From Paraburkholderia sp. ZP32-5 (GTDB lineage: Bacteria; Pseudomonadota; Gammaproteobacteria; Burkholderiales; Burkholderiaceae): a DNA stretch of 64,000 nucleotides. Below the pieces are notes generated by a model that was not told the DNA's origin, ran no database searches, and was given only the letters and a program-made list of their open reading frames with translations. Made by a program: the position numbers and the translations under genes. The stretch is from the NCBI RefSeq assembly GCF_021390495.1, contig NZ_JAJEJP010000001.1:2790001-2854000 (forward strand), written 5' to 3'. Of the stretch, positions 29,155 through 37,834 are shown piece by piece; within the stretch, counting starts at the first letter, position 1; every line of letters starts with the position of its first letter.

Positions 29155-29949
29155 TCAACCCGCCGCGCCCGGCCCCTTAAGAAACCGCGCCAGAATCGCA
29201 TTCGAATACGTGCCCGCGATCTCCGTCAGAAACGACACGAACGACGCGGGCGCGTGATCGTCGGCGGTATCGGAGATCGTGCGCACGACCGCGCACGGCA
29301 CGCCGTACTCATAGCAGACCTGCGCGATCGCCGCGCCTTCCATCTCGACCGCGAGTGCGTCAGGCAACGCGTCGCGCAACGCGTTGACGGCCGCCGCGCT
29401 CGCGACGAACTGATCGCCGCTGACGATCAACCCGCGATGCACGCGCGGCGCGTGCGTGCCGAAATGCGCCGCGCAGGCCGCGCCCTCTTCGGCGACGAAA
29501 CGCTCACACGCGGCCGCGAGCCGGTCGGCGAGCGTCGTATCGGCGGCAAAACGCGACATGCCGAGCAGCGGCACCTCGAAGCGCGGAAACAGCGGCGACG
29601 CGTCGATATCGTGCTGCATCAGCGTGCTCGCGACGACCACGTCGCCGACCCGCACTTCGCTGCCCACGCCACCGGCTACGCCCGTAAACACGACCGCTTC
29701 GACATCGAACGCATGGATCAGCGCGCTGACCGTCGCGGCCGCCGCGACCTTGCCGACGCGCGCGAGCGTGACGACGCACGGCGTGCCGTGCACGGTACCG
29801 ACGTGATAGTCACGCTGACCGTGCGTGACGGTCTGCACGCCGGACTCCGCGCGCATCGCTTCGATCAGATCGCCGAGTTCCTGCGGCAACGCGGCCAGAA
29901 TGCCGAGCGGGCGCGGCGCGCTGTGAGTGATATTCATGGGTGTGCTCAT
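29155..29949 (-). CDS. mtnN: 5'-methylthioadenosine/S-adenosylhomocysteine nucleosidase
   Basis: A 264-residue purine-nucleoside phosphorylase-fold enzyme that cleaves MTA and SAH to adenine plus the thioribose, recycling sulfur and removing inhibitory SAH. Visible motifs are FTGVAGGVGSEVRVGDVVVAS (phosphate/ribose loop), the acidic VEMEGAAIAQVCYEYGVP segment whose Glu binds the ribose, and VVRTISDTADDHAP containing the catalytic Asp. The start is the ATG at 29947-29949, which overlaps the uvrD stop as ATGA, so it is translationally coupled to uvrD. The protein is longer than the E. coli enzyme (about 232), with extra residues near the middle (ACERFVAEEGAACAAHFGTHAPR). Confidence 0.92.
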   Translation of the reverse strand: MSTPMNITHSAPRPLGILAALPQELGDLIEAMRAESGVQTVTHGQRDYHVGTVHGTPCVVTLARVGKVAAAATVSALIHAFDVEAVVFTGVAGGVGSEVRVGDVVVASTLMQHDIDASPLFPRFEVPLLGMSRFAADTTLADRLAAACERFVAEEGAACAAHFGTHAPRVHRGLIVSGDQFVASAAAVNALRDALPDALAVEMEGAAIAQVCYEYGVPCAVVRTISDTADDHAPASFVSFLTEIAGTYSNAILARFLKGPGAAG

Positions 29950-32309
29950 TCGACCGCCTGCAGTTTCGCGACCGCCAGCGCGAGCCACTTCTCGCCGTGC
30001 CGCTTGAAGCGGACCTGCGCCTTCGCGTCGGTGCCGTTACCTTCGAGCGCGATGATCGTGCCTTCGCCGAATTTCGTGTGGAACACCTGCTGGCCGACCC
30101 GGAAGCCGGTGTCCGCCGCGCGCTGCTCGTTCGCGAAGGCCGGCGCCGGCGCGGACGCCACCGATGCCGTCGTCGCCGAACCGCCGCCATAACCCGGCCG
30201 CGCGAACCAGTCGCGCCCATAACCGGCGTTGTCCGAGCGGCCGCCCCAGCGCGAGCCCGCCTCGACCTTCGGCGTCAGCCACTTGAGCGTTTCCTGCGGC
30301 AGTTCGTCGAAGAAGCGCGAGCGGATGTTGTAGCGGGTCTGACCGTGCAGCATCCGGCTCTGCGCAAACGACAGATAAAGCCGTTCTTTCGCGCGCGTGA
30401 TCGCCACGTACATCAGGCGCCGCTCTTCCTCCAGACCGTCTGACTCCATCGCGCTGTTCTCATGCGGGAACAGACCCTCTTCGAGACCGGTGATGAACAC
30501 CGCGGTAAATTCGAGCCCCTTCGCCGCGTGGACCGTCATCAGTTGCACGGCTTCCTGGCCGGCCTGCGCCTGGTTGTCGCCGGCTTCGAGCGACGCGTGC
30601 GACAGGAAGCCCGCGAGCGGCGTCATCGTGTCGGGGTTCTGCGCCGGATCGGCAATGCCCGGGGCGTCGAGCACGACCGTGTTCGGGTCGTCGGTCGCGA
30701 CAGCGAGTTCGGGCGCCGCGCTGGCGCCCGGCCGCAGCGGGATCGAGCGCGCGGGCGTATCGAGCCCGTAGCCTTCTTCGCTGACGAATGCGGCGGCCGC
30801 GTTGACGAGTTCCTGCAAGTTCTCGAGCCGGTCCTGGCCTTCGCGCTCGTTCTGATAGAACTCGGCGAGACCGCTCGCGCGAATCACGTACTCGACGGTT
30901 TCCGGCAGGCTCATCTGCTGCGTTTCCGCACGCATCTTGCCGACCAGGTTCGCGAACGACGCGAGGCTCGAACCGGCCTTGCCGGCCACATACGGCACGG
31001 CGGCGGCCATCGAGCAGTTATACAGACGTGCCGCGTCGGCCAGTTGTTCGAGCGAACGCGCGCCGATGCCGCGCGTCGGGAGATTGACCACACGCACGAA
31101 CGCCGTGTCGTCGTTCGGGTTGTCGATCAGGCGCAGATACGCGAGCGCGTGCTTGACTTCCTGGCGCTCGAAAAAGCGCAGACCGCCATACACGCGATAC
31201 GCGATACCCGCGTTCACGAGCGTGTGCTCGATCGTGCGCGACTGCGCGTTGCTGCGATAGAGCACCGCGATTTCGCTGCGCGACAGGCCGGTGTTGATCA
31301 GCGCGCGAATCTCTTCGACGATCCAGCCGGCTTCCTGCGAATCGGTCGCCGATTCATACACGCGCACCGGTTCGCCGTGGCCGGCGTCGGTGCGTAGATT
31401 CTTGCCGAGGCGCCGCGAGTTGTTCGCGATCAGCTGGTTCGCGGCGTCGAGAATATGGCCGTGCGAGCGATAGTTCTGCTCGAGCTTGATCAGATGACGC
31501 ACGTTGAACTCGTGCTCGAAGTCGCGCATGTTGCCGACGTTCGCGCCGCGGAAGGCGTAGATCGACTGGTCGTCGTCGCCGACCGCGAAGATCGCATTGT
31601 GCTCGCCCGCCAGCAGCTTGAGCCACGCGTATTGCAGCTTGTTGGTGTCCTGGAACTCGTCGACGAGGATGTGCTTGAAGCGCGCCTGATAGTGCGCGCG
31701 CAGCGGCGGGTTGTGCGCGAGCAGTTCGTGACAGCGCAGCAGCAGCTCGGGGAAATCGACCACGCCTTCGCGCTGGCATTGCTGATCGTAGGCTTCGTAC
31801 AGTTCGACGAACTTGCGGTTGAAGTTGTCGGTCGCGTCGACGTCTTTCGGGCGCAGGCCCTGCTCTTTCGCGTTGTTGATGAAGTACTGGAGATTTTTCG
31901 CCGGGTACTTCTCGTCGTCGATATTGAGGCCCTTCATCAGGCGCTTGATCGCCGACAGCTGATCCGCGGTATCGAGAATCTGGAACGTGGCGGGCAGACC
32001 GGCGTCGCGGTGATGCGCGCGCAGCATGCGGTTGCACAGACCGTGGAAGGTGCCGATCCACATGCCGCGCGTGTCGATCGGCAGCAGCGCCGACAGACGC
32101 GCCATCATTTCGCGCGCGGCTTTATTGGTAAAGGTGACCGCGAGGACGGTCGCCGGCGACGCGAGACCGTGCTGGATGAGCCACGCGATGCGGGTGATGA
32201 GAACGCGGGTTTTGCCGCTGCCGGCGCCCGCGAGAATCAGCGCGGGCTCATTCGGAAGCGTAACGGCGGCGTGTTGTTCGGGGTTCAGATTGGCGAGGAG
32301 CTCAGGCAT
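29946..32309 (-). CDS. uvrD: UvrD/Rep-type ATP-dependent DNA helicase (superfamily 1A)
   Basis: A 787-residue SF1 helicase that unwinds DNA 3'-5' in mismatch and nucleotide-excision repair. All helicase motifs are present: Q-motif (LLANLNPEQHAAV), Walker A AGAGSGKT (residues 27-34), Ia (AVTFTNKAAREM), II DEFQDT, III (AVGDDDQSIYAFRGA), IV (LIKLEQNYRSHGHILDAAN), V (LMTVHAAKGLEFTAVFITGLEEGLFPH) and VI (LMYVAITRAKERLYLSF). The C-terminal about 100 residues form a Gly/Ala linker and a Tudor-like end (VGQQVFHTKFGEGTIIALEGNG), which in UvrD binds RNA polymerase. It is the first gene of a two-gene unit with mtnN. Length and motifs favour UvrD over Rep. Confidence 0.95.
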   Translation of the reverse strand: MPELLANLNPEQHAAVTLPNEPALILAGAGSGKTRVLITRIAWLIQHGLASPATVLAVTFTNKAAREMMARLSALLPIDTRGMWIGTFHGLCNRMLRAHHRDAGLPATFQILDTADQLSAIKRLMKGLNIDDEKYPAKNLQYFINNAKEQGLRPKDVDATDNFNRKFVELYEAYDQQCQREGVVDFPELLLRCHELLAHNPPLRAHYQARFKHILVDEFQDTNKLQYAWLKLLAGEHNAIFAVGDDDQSIYAFRGANVGNMRDFEHEFNVRHLIKLEQNYRSHGHILDAANQLIANNSRRLGKNLRTDAGHGEPVRVYESATDSQEAGWIVEEIRALINTGLSRSEIAVLYRSNAQSRTIEHTLVNAGIAYRVYGGLRFFERQEVKHALAYLRLIDNPNDDTAFVRVVNLPTRGIGARSLEQLADAARLYNCSMAAAVPYVAGKAGSSLASFANLVGKMRAETQQMSLPETVEYVIRASGLAEFYQNEREGQDRLENLQELVNAAAAFVSEEGYGLDTPARSIPLRPGASAAPELAVATDDPNTVVLDAPGIADPAQNPDTMTPLAGFLSHASLEAGDNQAQAGQEAVQLMTVHAAKGLEFTAVFITGLEEGLFPHENSAMESDGLEEERRLMYVAITRAKERLYLSFAQSRMLHGQTRYNIRSRFFDELPQETLKWLTPKVEAGSRWGGRSDNAGYGRDWFARPGYGGGSATTASVASAPAPAFANEQRAADTGFRVGQQVFHTKFGEGTIIALEGNGTDAKAQVRFKRHGEKWLALAVAKLQAVE

Positions 32310-32529
32310 TTTCTCGTGGGAACGGCAGGTCAGACGGCATTATATGCCGGGGCGGTGAGAGGGCTTTTCTGGTTGTTCGGTTGATCTGGAATGGCGGGAA
32401 ACGGAGTTTGGGGGTCGTCATGATTGCCGCGGTGACGGCGTTTTCCTGTGTTCTTATCGCGCGACTAACGCGTTCTCCGTGCGGGACCGCAGCTAGAAAC
32501 ACCGCGGGTACCGGGATTCTCGATAGAGC

Positions 32530-32558
32530 CTATAAAGCACTTATAAGAAGCGTATAAG
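32530..32558 (+). promoter_or_regulatory. three phased repeats upstream of hipA, candidate HipB operator
   Basis: CTATAAAG (32530), CTTATAAG (32540) and CGTATAAG (32551) are spaced 10 and 11 bases, one helical turn, 50-80 bases before the hipA start. The middle copy is a perfect palindrome. Arrays like this are typical autoregulatory operators of toxin-antitoxin pairs and may also overlap the promoter. Confidence 0.5.
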
Positions 32559-32573
32559 CAGGCCATCGCCGTA

Positions 32574-32597
32574 TTGTGCTACATTTATGAAGCACAA
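32574..32597 (+). promoter_or_regulatory. 7-bp inverted repeat overlapping the hipA ribosome site
   Basis: TTGTGCT at 32574-32580 and AGCACAA at 32591-32597 are perfect inverted arms around a 10-base loop. The second arm covers the first two bases of the ribosome site AAGGAG (32596-32601), seven bases before the ATG. It may be an operator or an RNA hairpin limiting toxin translation. Confidence 0.45.
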
Positions 32598-32608
32598 GGA
32601 GCTGCCTG

Positions 32609-33871
32609 ATGGATTGCACGCTGCAGATATTCCTCGACGATAGCTGGATCGACTGCGCGCAGGTCGACTTCGACAATAAACTTTGCCAGTGGAATTACCT
32701 GGTGATGTACGCCGTCGAGCACACGCACGCGCCGCTATCGCTTGCCGAGCCCGTGGATATGAACATCCGTACGGCCCGGACCATGCCAGCCTTCCTCTAC
32801 GATCTCGTTCCCCAAGGGGCCGGTCGCCGTTTTCTATTGGGCGAAATGCAGCTAGCGGATGGTCCCGACGCTGACTTTCCGCTGATCTGCGCGGGCGCCT
32901 TCAATCCGGTTGGCCGCATCCGTGTCGCCGAGGCGGTCGATTATTTCGACAAGCACGTAGCCCGGCATCCGGATGCCCGCGGGATGCCCGGTCTGACGAT
33001 CGACGATGTGGTCGGGCGCAGCGCGGAATTCAGCGAGCGAATGCGCTTACACGGAATGCTCGGCACAGGTACCACGGGTGTCCAGGGCGCTGCGCCGAAG
33101 TATCTGCTGACGAGAGACCGGGAGGGGTTGCTGCACGGCGATGCAGTTCTGCCCGATGCGGACGCGACCCAGCATTTCATCGCGAAACTGCCGCGCGGAA
33201 AGAGCGACGCGGATAGCAAGGTTTTGCGCAATGAAGCGGCGTATATGCGCGTGGCTGCCGCGCTCGGTATCCGCACATCGGCGGATTTGCCGACTCTTCA
33301 CGGCAATGTTTTGCTGATTCCGCGCTTTGACCGCATCGCGCGCGACGGAAAAGTCGTGCGCCTCCATCAGGAAAGCATGGCGTCGATTCTGCGGCTCCCG
33401 GGCTTCGATCGGCGCCCGAGCCTTTTCGAAGTCGTGAGCGGGATCCGCGGCGTCGTGACCGATCCCGCAACGGAAACGCTCGAATTCATCAAACGCGACG
33501 TGCTCAATCTCGCCATGCGCAATACCGACAATCACGCGCGCAATACCGCGGTACAGGTGGTCGATGGTCACGTGCGGCTCACGCCTCTGTTCGACTTCGC
33601 TCCGATGTACCTCGACCCCGAAGGAATCGCGCGAACGCTCAGGTGGTATCGACCCGATACGCAGGTTGAGCTGACTGAATGGGCCGATGTGCTGGCGGCG
33701 CTACCGGTAGCGGATAACGAGCGCCCGATGCTCGCCGCAGGATTGAGTCGCTTCGCCGCCCAGATCGAACACCTGCCCGATGTCATGGATGCGCAAGGTG
33801 TCGATCATGACGTGATCGAGTTCCTGACACAGTCCATCGATATGCAGGTCCGACAGCTGCAAGCCCTTTAA
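32609..33871 (+). CDS. hipA: HipA-type serine/threonine kinase toxin
   Basis: A 420-residue HipA-family kinase. The protein shows a HipA-like N-terminal region and a kinase body: nucleotide loop TGVQGAAPKYLLT, HFIAKLPRG (ATP-binding Lys), RNEAAYMRVAAALGI, LLIPRFDRI, HQESMASIL, the catalytic loop MRNTDNHARN (Asp307 in T-D-N-H, with N-x-N nearby), and the metal Asp in LTPLFDFAPM. HipA of E. coli phosphorylates glutamyl-tRNA synthetase and causes growth arrest and persistence. The target here is not known. It is followed 15 bases later by a HipB-like antitoxin gene, so the pair is toxin-first, opposite to E. coli hipBA. Codon use is slightly less GC-biased than the neighbours, consistent with an acquired module. 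Confidence 0.88.
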   Translation: MDCTLQIFLDDSWIDCAQVDFDNKLCQWNYLVMYAVEHTHAPLSLAEPVDMNIRTARTMPAFLYDLVPQGAGRRFLLGEMQLADGPDADFPLICAGAFNPVGRIRVAEAVDYFDKHVARHPDARGMPGLTIDDVVGRSAEFSERMRLHGMLGTGTTGVQGAAPKYLLTRDREGLLHGDAVLPDADATQHFIAKLPRGKSDADSKVLRNEAAYMRVAAALGIRTSADLPTLHGNVLLIPRFDRIARDGKVVRLHQESMASILRLPGFDRRPSLFEVVSGIRGVVTDPATETLEFIKRDVLNLAMRNTDNHARNTAVQVVDGHVRLTPLFDFAPMYLDPEGIARTLRWYRPDTQVELTEWADVLAALPVADNERPMLAAGLSRFAAQIEHLPDVMDAQGVDHDVIEFLTQSIDMQVRQLQAL

Positions 33872-33886
33872 CGCCAGAGACATCTG

Positions 33887-34177
33887 ATGCCCCGTCGGAA
33901 CCCACCCACCCGCGATGAGCAGAACGCACTGCGCCGTGCCTTCTATGAAGCAATCGAGCGTGGCGACATGAGTATCGCCGAAGCCATGAAGGCGATGCGC
34001 AAGATGACCGGGCTGACCCAGCAGGAATTTGCGACGCACCGAGGTGTGAGCCGCCGGGTCATACAGGACATCGAGCGCGGCACGGGCAATCCGACCGTCG
34101 AATCGCTGAACAACGTCGCAAAGCTCTTTGGTCTGCAAGTGGGCTTCGTACCGATGAGACGCAAAGACCCGGTTTGA
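33887..34177 (+). CDS. hipB: HipB-like XRE-family antitoxin
   Basis: A 96-residue DNA-binding protein with a Cro/C1-type helix-turn-helix (about residues 37-80: MRKMTGLTQQEFATHRGVSRRVIQDIERGTGNPTVESLNNVAKLFGLQVGFV). The N-terminal about 35 residues (RNPPTRDEQNALRRAFYEAIERGDMSIAEAMK) are predicted helical and could contact the toxin. The ending (VGFVPMRRKDPV) is like HipB proteins whose short tail binds HipA. Located 15 bases after hipA and presumably cotranscribed, it should neutralise the kinase and repress the upstream promoter through the repeats at 32530-32558. Confidence 0.88.
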   Translation: MPRRNPPTRDEQNALRRAFYEAIERGDMSIAEAMKAMRKMTGLTQQEFATHRGVSRRVIQDIERGTGNPTVESLNNVAKLFGLQVGFVPMRRKDPV

Positions 34178-34287
34178 TCCGCGTTGATCGCGGCAACGAA
34201 CCTGTCGACTTCACCTTCACGCACTTGCCGCGCAACAAGCAACAAAGCAACGCAACCCGTCTTCAAGCCCCCGCCTGCAAGCGCTCG

Positions 34288-35343
34288 TCAGACCACCCTG
34301 TTTTCAGGCAGCACAACCCCCGATTCAGCACCCAGCTTCAGCATGCTCTGCCACGTGTTATTCGCGAGCGTGATCCCAGACTCGCGCAGACGCGCACTAT
34401 TGCGATCCTCGATTTCCCCGGGAAAGAAAATCTCGTCGACGCCGTGAGCGGTAGGCACCGACTTGACGTCGTCGATCAGCGCTTTCATGCGCTCTTCGAA
34501 TTCATCGGCGGGCATCATCGACTTCACGTCGATCGTGATGAGCATGTGTCCCGCGCCCGAAATCTTGTCGGCTTCGTACGGACCGACCACCTTCGAACCA
34601 AAGTGGCTGCCGGTCAGCACGCCGGCGAGCACGTCCATCATGAAGGAGATGATGTAACCCTTGTGGCCGGCCATCGGCAGAATGATGCCGTGGATAGCCT
34701 TGGCGGAATCAGTGGTCGGCACGCCGTTTTCATCGGCTGCCCAGCCTTCGGGAATCGGCTGACCGCGCTCGGCCGCCAGATAGATCTTGCCCCGCGCAAC
34801 CGCCGTATTGGCGATATCGAGCACGGCAACGCCGCGCTCACCGCATGGCGCGGCGATCGACCACGGGTTCGTGCCGACGGCTTTCTCACGACCACCCCAA
34901 GGCGCCATTGCGGGGCTCGCATTGGTGGCGAGAATCGCGACGCAGCCTTGCTCCGCGGCTTTGCGCGTGAAGTAGGCGGCGGTGCCGAAGTGATTCGAAT
35001 TGCGCACGCCGATCGCGCTCACGCCGAACTGACGGGCACGCGCGACGCCAAGTTCGACCGCCTGCGCCGTCAGCACCTGACCGATGCCGTGGTGGCCGTC
35101 CATTACGGCAATCGCACCGTTGTCGACGACGAGTTCCGGCTTCGTTTGCGCGGCCATCACGCCGCTACGCAGACGATCGACGTACCAGGGCAGACGGAGC
35201 ATGCCATGCGACGAATGTCCCCATAGTTCCGCGACGACCAGGCTGTCGGCCAGCAGATGGGCATCGGCGGCAGGAACGCCCAAGGATTCGAGAACGGCTT
35301 CGCCGAATCGGCTCAACCCTTCCGCCTCAACGAGATACGGCAT
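34288..35343 (-). CDS. Ldh2-family NAD(P)-dependent 2-oxoacid reductase/dehydrogenase
   Basis: A 351-residue protein of the malate/L-lactate dehydrogenase (Ldh2/YlbC/YiaK) family. Typical segments: LWGHSSHGMLRLPWYVDRL, DGHHGIGQVLTAQAVELGVARAR, IGVRNSNHFGTAAYFTRKAAEQG (catalytic His), TNASPAMAPWGGREKAVGTNPWSIAAP (cofactor loop) and PMAGHKGYIISFMMDVLAG. Members reduce 2-oxo acids such as 2,3-diketo-gulonate, oxidise sulfolactate or ureidoglycolate, or act on imines. Here it neighbours a lactonase, an anion:H+ sugar-acid-like MFS transporter and a GntR regulator, so it probably oxidises or reduces a sugar acid. Its promoter region contains the same motif as the other genes of the cluster. Substrate unknown. 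Confidence 0.88.
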   Translation of the reverse strand: MPYLVEAEGLSRFGEAVLESLGVPAADAHLLADSLVVAELWGHSSHGMLRLPWYVDRLRSGVMAAQTKPELVVDNGAIAVMDGHHGIGQVLTAQAVELGVARARQFGVSAIGVRNSNHFGTAAYFTRKAAEQGCVAILATNASPAMAPWGGREKAVGTNPWSIAAPCGERGVAVLDIANTAVARGKIYLAAERGQPIPEGWAADENGVPTTDSAKAIHGIILPMAGHKGYIISFMMDVLAGVLTGSHFGSKVVGPYEADKISGAGHMLITIDVKSMMPADEFEERMKALIDDVKSVPTAHGVDEIFFPGEIEDRNSARLRESGITLANNTWQSMLKLGAESGVVLPENRVV

Positions 35344-35406
35344 GAAATCTCCCGGTCAAACAGATGCCTGAGTTAAAGCCAGCTGATGCTGTTCGAACGG
35401 AGTATA

Positions 35407-35429
35407 GCTTTTAGTGACCATAGAATGCA
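35407..35429 (+). promoter_or_regulatory. shared 23-bp motif, copy C (before the Ldh2 gene)
   Basis: Reads GCTTTTAGTGACCATAGAA then TGCA, 64 bases before the Ldh2 start. It matches copy A (36700-36722) at 19 of 23 positions without gaps. The motif is probably the GntR binding site or a common promoter element. Confidence 0.6.
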
Positions 35430-35615
35430 ATACAGGCCGCGCCGTATTCCGAAGCAACGCGACCCGCACCAAACGGCTTTACGGATTTCACCGCGCCATG
35501 CTGCTGCAAGCAGGCGTTACGGCAATAGAGAGCGCCGGGTCGCCTCTTCCGTTTTAAGCATTTAGTGTCCAGAAAAGACAACCCATCACCAGAAAACCGG
35601 ATCCGCGCCCCGCTT

Positions 35616-36623
35616 CTACTCCTGCTCGACATCGCTCATGAACATCTCGGCCGAGCGGGTCTTGGCGCGCCGCGCGCCTTCGAGATGTTCTCGCAAGAGG
35701 CCGGCTGCCTTGAGCAGGTCCTGAGCAGCGATCGCGTCGAGAATCGCCAGATGCTCGATCGCCTGCTGTTGCCGCGGCTTTCGAGCCTTGGCCTGCCGAT
35801 ACTCGACGAGCCGTCTGAGCCGGTCCGTGCGCCGCACCGACTGCAAGATGAAGCGGTTACCCGACCACTTCGCGATCGTTTCATGCAGTTCGCTGTTCGC
35901 CTCGAACAGCTCGATCGACGTCATCGTCAGATAACCACCGTCGACGATGTACTGCTGGCGCCGGCGCAGCTGCGCCAGCTCGGCGGGGTTGCATTTGAAC
36001 GACGGCGACAGCACGCCGACCGGCTCGATCGCCGCGCGGAAGAAATAGCTTTCCTCATAAGCCTCGACCGAATCGATCATCGGCAGGAACTGCCAGCCGT
36101 GGCCCACCTGCCGCTCCAGCCAGCCTTCCTGCTGCATCAACGACAGCACCTTGCGCAGCACACTGCGCGCGACCCCGTACTGCCGCATCAGATCCGCCTC
36201 CGAAATGACATCGGGCAGCCGGCGCGCGAGCCGGTCTTCGGCAATCTGCAAGTAGAGCGGCTCATCCGGCTCGTCGGAAAACTGTTGGGCGACGTCGTTC
36301 AGTTCCCGCGCCGGCTTCGCAAGGAAGTAGCCGCGATTATGGTCGTGCACCAGCACGCCCATATCGGCCAGGTACTTCAGCGCGACATTCACCGGCGTGC
36401 GCGACGTGCCGATACGCTCGGCAAGCACCGACTCGGCCAGGCGTTCGCCTTCGGCCATGTCGTCGCGACGGGCGAGGGAGATGATTTCCCGCGTCACGCG
36501 GGTTTGCAAAGGGGTCAATGACATCGTTCGAGACGGGCAGGCGGCGGCTGAAATTGCCTCAACAGGGGCGGCGAGTGCACTTTTGTGCCCCGTGGGGTCC
36601 GCTAACGATTCTGCCATATCCAC
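35616..36623 (-). CDS. GntR/FCD-type regulator with two N-terminal winged helices
   Basis: A 335-residue regulator with an unusual layout. A first GntR winged HTH lies at about residues 38-100 (LQTRVTREIISLARRDDMAEGERLAESVLAERIGTSRTPVNVALKYLADMGVLVHDHNRGYFL). A second similar HTH follows at about residues 120-182 (LYLQIAEDRLARRLPDVISEADLMRQYGVARSVLRKVLSLMQQEGWLERQVGHGWQFL), then an FCD-like ligand domain (EESYFFRAAIEPVGVLSPSFKCN...FEANSELHETIAKWSGN...). The FCD class usually has only one HTH. The GTG at 36621-36623 is chosen because AAGGGA precedes it by seven bases; an ATG at 36617 or a later one at 36524 has no such site. It lies divergent from the lactonase gene across motif copy A and upstream of the Ldh2 gene; it is the evident local regulator. 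Confidence 0.9.
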   Translation of the reverse strand: MDMAESLADPTGHKSALAAPVEAISAAACPSRTMSLTPLQTRVTREIISLARRDDMAEGERLAESVLAERIGTSRTPVNVALKYLADMGVLVHDHNRGYFLAKPARELNDVAQQFSDEPDEPLYLQIAEDRLARRLPDVISEADLMRQYGVARSVLRKVLSLMQQEGWLERQVGHGWQFLPMIDSVEAYEESYFFRAAIEPVGVLSPSFKCNPAELAQLRRRQQYIVDGGYLTMTSIELFEANSELHETIAKWSGNRFILQSVRRTDRLRRLVEYRQAKARKPRQQQAIEHLAILDAIAAQDLLKAAGLLREHLEGARRAKTRSAEMFMSDVEQE

Positions 36624-36699
36624 AGCCGTATCCCTTTCCGATTCCGGGTGCTATGGGTCAATGCCAATAAGGAAACTACGCGCCTAGACTTGTTTATTC

Positions 36700-36722
36700 G
36701 CTTTTTATAATCATAGAATGCA
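36700..36722 (+). promoter_or_regulatory. shared 23-bp motif, copy A (divergent gntR/lactonase region)
   Basis: GCTTTTTATAATCATAGAA followed by TGCA, between the divergent regulator and lactonase genes. The core TATAATCATA is one base from a perfect palindrome. Position fits control of both genes. Confidence 0.65.
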
Positions 36723-36772
36723 CTTCTGTGCGGCAACATTCGCAGTCGATGTCTCGATGAGGTTGAGCAAAC

Positions 36773-37834
36773 ATGTCTCAGAAATTCGCCTATGTTGGAT
36801 GCCGAACGACCCGCGAGCGCGACGCGCGCGGCAAGGGCATCGCGCTGTACCGGATCTGTCCGCGCACTGGCGCGTGGACCTTCGTCGACGTGTTTCCGAC
36901 GTTCGACAATCCGTCGTTCCTGACGATGAACGAGGCTCGGACCTTCCTGTACACGGTGCACGGCGACGGCGGGCAAGCGAGCAGCTTCCGGGTCGACCGT
37001 GAATCGGGCCGGCTGACTCACGTGAACACCGTCTCGTGCAACGGCAGAAACCCCGTGCATCTGGCGTTTTCCGCGGACGAGCGCTGGCTCAACGTCGCCA
37101 ACTATGCGACGGGCAACGCGACGAGAATTCCCGTCAACGCGGACGGCAGCCTCGGCACATCGAACGACGTAGTGACCTTCACCGGCGTCCCCGGCCCCCG
37201 ATCGAGCGAGCAGAAAGGCTCCCATCCGCATCACATCTCGCGCTACCGGACGTCGTTCGCCGACACCGACTGGCATATCGTGCCGGACAAGGGCATCGAT
37301 TCCGTCGCCGCGATCCGGTGGTTGCCGGACGGTAGCTGCGAAGTCGTCAGCCACGCGTGGGAAGCCGGCTCCGGCCCGCGCCACGCGGCCTGCCACCCCA
37401 CTCTGCCGCTGATCTACGTCGCGAACGAATTGAACTCCACGATGACCGTCTGGAGCTTCGACGCAGGCACAGGAAAGCTCACGCCGATCCATACGGTTTC
37501 GGTTTTGCCGCCGGATTTCGCAGGCGATTCGAGCGCCGCGGGAATCGTGATCACCGCCGACGCGAAGCAGCTTTTCGTGTCGAATCGCGGCAGCAATACG
37601 GTAGCGACGATTGCACTGGATGAATCCGGAATGCCGGGCCACATTGGCTGGACGGCGTGCCTCGGCGACTTCCCGCGCTTCATTGGCCTCGACCCCGAGA
37701 GCCGGCACCTGTTCGTGGCAAACGAGCGCTCCGACACCATCGTCGAGTTCGACGTGACGCCCGCCGGACTCGAACCGACCGGTCAGGTCATTGAAACCGG
37801 CAGCCCGGTCTGCATCATCTTCAGCGGGGGATAG
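36773..37834 (+). CDS. lactonase, seven-bladed beta-propeller (6-phosphogluconolactonase/YbhE-like)
   Basis: A 353-residue cytoplasmic protein of the lactonase (Pfam lactonase, 10-fold or 7-bladed propeller) family. Repeated blade sequences include FDNPSFLTMNEARTFLYTVH, NPVHLAFSADERWLNVANY, GPRHAACHPTLPLIYVANELNSTMTVWSF, AGIVITADAKQLFVSNRGSNTVAT and FPRFIGLDPESRHLFVANERSDTIVEF, plus HPHHI. It should hydrolyse a lactone ring to the open sugar acid. There is no signal peptide. The ATG at 36773 follows AGGTTGAG. Its promoter has motif copy A. Together with the Ldh2 enzyme and transporter it suggests catabolism of an aldonic acid or lactone. Homologues also act on glucono-1,5-lactone-6-phosphate, so the substrate is open. 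Confidence 0.87.
   Translation: MSQKFAYVGCRTTRERDARGKGIALYRICPRTGAWTFVDVFPTFDNPSFLTMNEARTFLYTVHGDGGQASSFRVDRESGRLTHVNTVSCNGRNPVHLAFSADERWLNVANYATGNATRIPVNADGSLGTSNDVVTFTGVPGPRSSEQKGSHPHHISRYRTSFADTDWHIVPDKGIDSVAAIRWLPDGSCEVVSHAWEAGSGPRHAACHPTLPLIYVANELNSTMTVWSFDAGTGKLTPIHTVSVLPPDFAGDSSAAGIVITADAKQLFVSNRGSNTVATIALDESGMPGHIGWTACLGDFPRFIGLDPESRHLFVANERSDTIVEFDVTPAGLEPTGQVIETGSPVCIIFSGG

Noticed and set aside
35411..35632. 73-codon open frame on the minus strand between gntR and the Ldh2 gene
   Set aside because: No ribosome site that fits, sequence not protein-like, and overlaps the shared regulatory motif copy C.
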